Below are positions 22,742-25,385 of a stretch of DNA of 25,385 nucleotides, in pieces (within the stretch, counting starts at the first letter, position 1; each line of letters starts with the position of its first letter). The stretch is from the NCBI GenBank assembly GCA_003518045.1, contig DOZK01000004.1, positions 1 through 25,385 on the forward strand, written 5' to 3'. The DNA comes from Candidatus Nomurabacteria bacterium (lineage in GTDB: Bacteria; Patescibacteriota; Minisyncoccia; Phycocordibacterales; UBA5272). A model generated the notes under the pieces. That model searched no databases and was not told the origin of the DNA. It saw only the letters and a program-made list of their open reading frames with translations. Position numbers and translations under genes: made by a program.

Positions 22742-23839
22742 CTACCCTCTCACGTCGTGAAGGGTAACTAAAACAAGTAACAACATCAGTGCTAAAAATC
22801 CCACAACATTCACCCAAGAATAATATTTGTGTGGAACTTTTCTTCGACTCACAGCTTCAATAATAACTACAACCATACGGCCACCATCTAATGCTGGAAG
22901 AGGTAAAATATTAAATATCGCCAAGTTAATAGAAAGCACCGCAACTAAAGTTAATATTGCTTTGTATCCATATTCACTTGTTTGACCAACAATACGAGCA
23001 ATTCCTATTGGACCAGATAATTCTTTTATAACATTTTTGCCTTGGAAAATTGATGAGAATAAAGTGGTTAATCCACCAAATGTCATCTTTGTCATTTCAT
23101 AAGTTCGAGTACTTCCAATTTTCACAGCTTCAACTAAAGTTGTATTTATAGTTCCAACATTGTCCACTGAAATACCAATCGCTTTTTTATCTGGGACAAT
23201 TCCATAAACAGCAGCTATTGTTGTGTCTGCTTTTATACCAGTCTCTGTTTGATAAGTAATAGTGAATGAATCATTGTTATGCGCAGAAATAAAATTAATC
23301 AAAGAGTCAGCATTTTTTAAATCAGCTTTTGCATTTTTTGTAGTAACAGAAATTAAAGTAGTCCCCGGTGTGATGCCAGCTTTGTATGCGGGACTATCAG
23401 CTGATGCATCCATAACTGTAAGAACAGGATTTTTAATTCTACTTCCATATATTTCGTCCGATGCAGAAACTTTTATATTCCCATAAGAAATACCAACAAA
23501 GATAAGCCAAGCTAAAAGCATATTCATTGTAACTCCAGCCACAAGCACTAGTAACTGAGCCCACCATGGTCGATTACCAAATGCTCGTGGATGATTTTTT
23601 GCAATATCATCTGGCTCGCCATTTTCCCCCCAAATAGAAACATAACCACCGAGTGGTAATGCGTTTATTGCATAAGTTGTCTCGCCTTTCTTTTTTGCAT
23701 AAAGTCTTGGAGGAAAACCAAAAGCAAATTCATCCACGCGCATATTTGTCCATTTAGCAACAATAAAATGCCCAAATTCATGGACGATAACAAGCACTAG
23801 GATAATGACGAGGAAGAGGAGTATAGAGAGTAGAGACAT
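22742..23839 (-). CDS. rseP: RseP/site-2-type intramembrane zinc metalloprotease (M50)
   Basis: A 365-residue membrane protease that cuts transmembrane segments of regulatory proteins and leftover signal peptides. I chose ATG 23837-23839 because the first membrane span with the zinc motif then sits at the N-terminus as usual; the longer frame to 23929 adds 30 residues upstream of a good -10 box. HEFGH (20-24) gives two zinc ligands and the catalytic Glu. One PDZ domain lies at about 130-230 (SPAYKAGITPGTTLISVT), against two in E. coli RseP. NILPLPALDGGR (310-321) supplies the third ligand D318. There are four membrane spans in total. frr lies upstream. It is separated from proS by a hairpin, and the gene has its own promoter. 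Confidence 0.93.
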   Translation of the reverse strand: MSLLSILLFLVIILVLVIVHEFGHFIVAKWTNMRVDEFAFGFPPRLYAKKKGETTYAINALPLGGYVSIWGENGEPDDIAKNHPRAFGNRPWWAQLLVLVAGVTMNMLLAWLIFVGISYGNIKVSASDEIYGSRIKNPVLTVMDASADSPAYKAGITPGTTLISVTTKNAKADLKNADSLINFISAHNNDSFTITYQTETGIKADTTIAAVYGIVPDKKAIGISVDNVGTINTTLVEAVKIGSTRTYEMTKMTFGGLTTLFSSIFQGKNVIKELSGPIGIARIVGQTSEYGYKAILTLVAVLSINLAIFNILPLPALDGGRMVVVIIEAVSRRKVPHKYYSWVNVVGFLALMLLLVLVTLHDVRG

Positions 23840-23846
23840 GGGCACC

Positions 23847-23855
23847 AGTATAGCA
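23847..23855 (-). promoter_or_regulatory. rseP extended -10 box, leaderless type
   Basis: On the minus strand TGC-TATACT, then GGTGCCC and ATG: 7 nt. The box lies inside a small inverted repeat (CACCAGT at 23843-23849 with ACTGGTG at 23859-23865) that could be an operator. Confidence 0.65.
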
Positions 23856-23914
23856 ATAACTGGTGCTAGTCGAAAGTCCATAAAGTCCATCAAGTTAAAA
23901 GTAATTGCAAATAC

Positions 23915-23947
23915 AAAATACCCAGCCACGAAGTGGCTGGGTATTTT
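23915..23947. terminator. Terminator of frr with GAA loop
   Basis: Perfect 15-bp arms (23915-23929 and 23933-23947, AAAATACCCAGCCAC) around GAA. The minus-strand 3' end is U-rich. Mirrored GACTTTATGGACTTT micro-repeats lie outside it at about 23872-23890 and 23952-23980. Confidence 0.85.
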
Positions 23948-23982
23948 ACTTTATAGACTTTATGGACTTTCAACTTTATAGA

Positions 23983-24540
23983 CTATTCATTCCCCATCAC
24001 TTCTTTCTCTTTCTTCTCAAACAAAGCTTCAAATTCTGCATTTGCTAAATCTACAATTTTTTGCATTTCTTCACGATAGTGCATTCTGTCATCTTCACCA
24101 TAACCATCTTCTTTTGCTTTTGCATCAATATCTTTATTTGTATCTTCACGAAGTGAACGTATTTTTATACGAGCATCTTCTAATCTATCTTTTAATAATT
24201 TTACAAGCTTCTGACGAGTCTCTGTAGTAAGTGCTGGGAAGTGAACACGTAATCCAGCGTCATCTGATGAAACAGAAAGTCCCAAGTCTGCCTCATTGAT
24301 TGCTTTTTCAATATCACTAATAATAGTTTTATCCCATGGAGAAACACGAATTGTTTTTGGGTCTTCAATAGTTACAGAGGCGGCGTGAGCTACTTGTGTA
24401 CGAGAGCCATATAAATCTATATGAACCAAATCCAAAACTTGAGGTGTAGCGCGACCTGTTTGTATAGCACGATATTCGCCTGCTAGCCATTCAAGAATCT
24501 TGGCTTTGTCGGACTCGACTTGTGAAAAATTGTAGGACAT
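23983..24540 (-). CDS. frr: Ribosome recycling factor
   Basis: A 185-residue factor that splits post-termination ribosomes with EF-G. The three-helix bundle plus small beta domain are recognisable. The first helix has EWLAGEYRAIQTGRATPQVLD, the domain II part has YGSRTQVAHAASVTIEDPKTIRVSPWDKT, and the third helix is RQKLVKLLKDRLEDARIKIRSLREDTNKDI. Length and motifs are standard. The promoter is probably the extended -10 TGA-TAGAAT at about 24610-24619, leaving a leader of some 65 nt made mostly of TTAAAAATTAGAAATTAAA micro-repeats. No ribosome site is present. holB lies upstream, 88 nt away. Confidence 0.96.
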   Translation of the reverse strand: MSYNFSQVESDKAKILEWLAGEYRAIQTGRATPQVLDLVHIDLYGSRTQVAHAASVTIEDPKTIRVSPWDKTIISDIEKAINEADLGLSVSSDDAGLRVHFPALTTETRQKLVKLLKDRLEDARIKIRSLREDTNKDIDAKAKEDGYGEDDRMHYREEMQKIVDLANAEFEALFEKKEKEVMGNE

Positions 24541-24628
24541 AGTGTTTGGGGAAATTTTTAATTTCTAATTTTTAATTTTTATTTAAATTCAATAATTCGT
24601 GTGTAATAAAGATAATTCTATCATAAAA
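24541..24628. promoter_or_regulatory. frr leader with micro-repeat and -10 box
   Basis: Near the frr start the plus strand shows AATTTTTAATTTC words repeated three to four times (24553-24582). On the minus strand TGATAGAAT lies near 24613-24621, between the holB stop and the repeats. Confidence 0.45.
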
Positions 24629-25321
24629 TTACTTTATCTGTGGAAGTAATAATGCCAAATACTCAAGCAAAGCCTTTCCTGAGACTGAGGGGTCGGAGGC
24701 ATAGGAGGCTATTTGCAAGGTTTCTTTTATATATTTTGGTTTTATAATTTTCCCGTCAGTCCGCCCACTGGCGGATTGTTTTCCTAGATAATCTACTATT
24801 TCTAAAATAAATCCCCTCACCGCTTCTTTATCTTTTCTATCTTCTTCATCAACACGTGATAGAAGTTCTGTAACAAATGGTAATTTAATTCTTAGTGTCG
24901 GGTTTGCTTCCAAAAATAATTTCGCATTCGTATTTGCATCATTCTTACTCCTTTCTCCATTCTCCGTACTTCTAATTTCATGTACTCGTGAAATTACCGT
25001 ATTTATCAATCCGTCCTTATTACTCGTAACCAAAATAAACCTCACGCCGTCTCGTGGTTCTTCTAAAATTTTTAACATTGCATTTTGTGCAGGAATGCCG
25101 GAGGTGTGAAAAGAGATGAGCGCAATCTTTTCATCATTGTATGGAGTATTAGCCCAAAAAATAATTTTCCTAGCTGTCTCAATATCCAAAACCGTTTGAT
25201 TAAAAAATCTGTGCGCGGGAGATAATGCTTGTAGTTCATTCCATAGCGCGAGGCCGTAGGCCTCGCGCTCGCCATCTACAATAAGGACTGCGTGGTGGTT
25301 TGGTAAATCAGAGAGAATCAT
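24629..25321 (-). CDS. holB: DNA polymerase III clamp-loader delta-prime-like subunit, reduced
   Basis: A 230-residue protein with the AAA+ clamp-loader signature IPAQNAMLKILEEPRDGVRFILVTS (76-100) and the sensor/Arg-finger region INTVISRVHEIR (106-117; SRV for the usual SRC). As delta-prime it would help open the sliding clamp with the tau/gamma subunits. It is about 100 residues shorter than E. coli HolB. The start HAVLIVDGEREAYGLALWNEL lies where other members have the P-loop, which is lost, as is the zinc motif. Two palindromes lie in the coding sequence (25245-25269, 24760-24775). An extended -10 box sits 7 nt before ATG. Confidence 0.85.
   Translation of the reverse strand: MILSDLPNHHAVLIVDGEREAYGLALWNELQALSPAHRFFNQTVLDIETARKIIFWANTPYNDEKIALISFHTSGIPAQNAMLKILEEPRDGVRFILVTSNKDGLINTVISRVHEIRSTENGERSKNDANTNAKLFLEANPTLRIKLPFVTELLSRVDEEDRKDKEAVRGFILEIVDYLGKQSASGRTDGKIIKPKYIKETLQIASYASDPSVSGKALLEYLALLLPQIK
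24760..24775. repeat. TCCGCC/GGCGGA palindrome inside holB
   Basis: TCCGCC-CACT-GGCGGA, read in frame as part of SASGRTDGK between two helices. The GC-rich block in an AT-rich gene and the small polar residues suggest an in-frame inserted repeat. Confidence 0.6.
25245..25269. repeat. Perfect 11-bp inverted repeat with 3-nt loop inside holB
   Basis: Arms AGCGCGAGGCC and GGCCTCGCGCT around GTA, 53-77 nt into the coding sequence, encoding the segment EREAYGLAL. The shape equals that of the intergenic GAA-loop hairpins. Confidence 0.8.
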
Positions 25322-25328
25322 ATATGCC

Positions 25329-25337
25329 AGTATACCA
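25329..25337 (-). promoter_or_regulatory. holB extended -10 box, leaderless type
   Basis: On the minus strand TGG-TATACT, then GGCATAT-A and ATG: 7 nt. Just upstream (25341-25362) lies a 22-bp word that recurs inverted behind frr at 23965-23986. Confidence 0.65.
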
Positions 25338-25385
25338 AGGATAGTCTATAAAGTTGAAAGTCGCCACATTCAATTTCTAAGTGCA

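Overview
The window looks like part of the chromosome of a Patescibacteria (CPR) bacterium of the Parcubacteria type. This is inferred from the AT-rich sequence, the compact operons, the near absence of Shine-Dalgarno sites ahead of housekeeping genes, the minimal versions of several core proteins, and the abundance of short palindromes between genes. No rRNA or tRNA was found to confirm the taxonomy.

Layout. Positions 1-1321 hold the tail of an IS30-type transposase and a complete 1032-bp IS481-type element that sits inside a 20-bp palindromic repeat with a 5-bp target duplication. Positions 1360-1551 carry a nested inverted-repeat element that looks like a structured RNA or small mobile element and reaches the stop codon of ftsI. 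Positions 1545-4990 (minus strand) are a short division/cell-wall cluster in the order mraZ, rsmH, ftsL-like, ftsI. Upstream of mraZ lie four MraZ-type boxes with exact 10-nt spacing around a TATAAT. Positions 5344-6227 hold a small antitoxin-like ORF and a free-standing ClpA-type N-domain protein. Positions 6354-14717 are one minus-strand unit: lysS, then a 1850-residue solenoid protein with about 41 repeats of 27-28 residues and an unrecognised C-terminal domain, then a 443-residue protein with a SelO/kinase-like core motif. Next come greA, an 8-TM membrane protein on the plus strand, the rod-shape operon mreB-mreC-(small hydrophobic ORF in the mreD place)-mrdA, an unknown 137-residue protein on the plus strand, and then proS, rseP, frr and a holB-like gene, all minus strand.

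How it works together. The mraZ-ftsI and mreB-mrdA groups make the septal and lateral peptidoglycan machines. lysS, proS, greA and frr serve translation and transcription, rseP is a membrane protease, and holB is a clamp-loader subunit. The lysS-solenoid-kinase-like group is the most unusual locus. Two expression styles coexist. Several housekeeping genes have an extended -10 box only 6-7 nt before ATG, which predicts leaderless mRNAs. Three GC-richer orphan genes (clpN-like, the 8-TM protein, the 137-residue protein) each have an AAAGG ribosome site and their own terminator. Spacers are built from locus-specific micro-repeats arranged in opposite orientation around strong hairpins.
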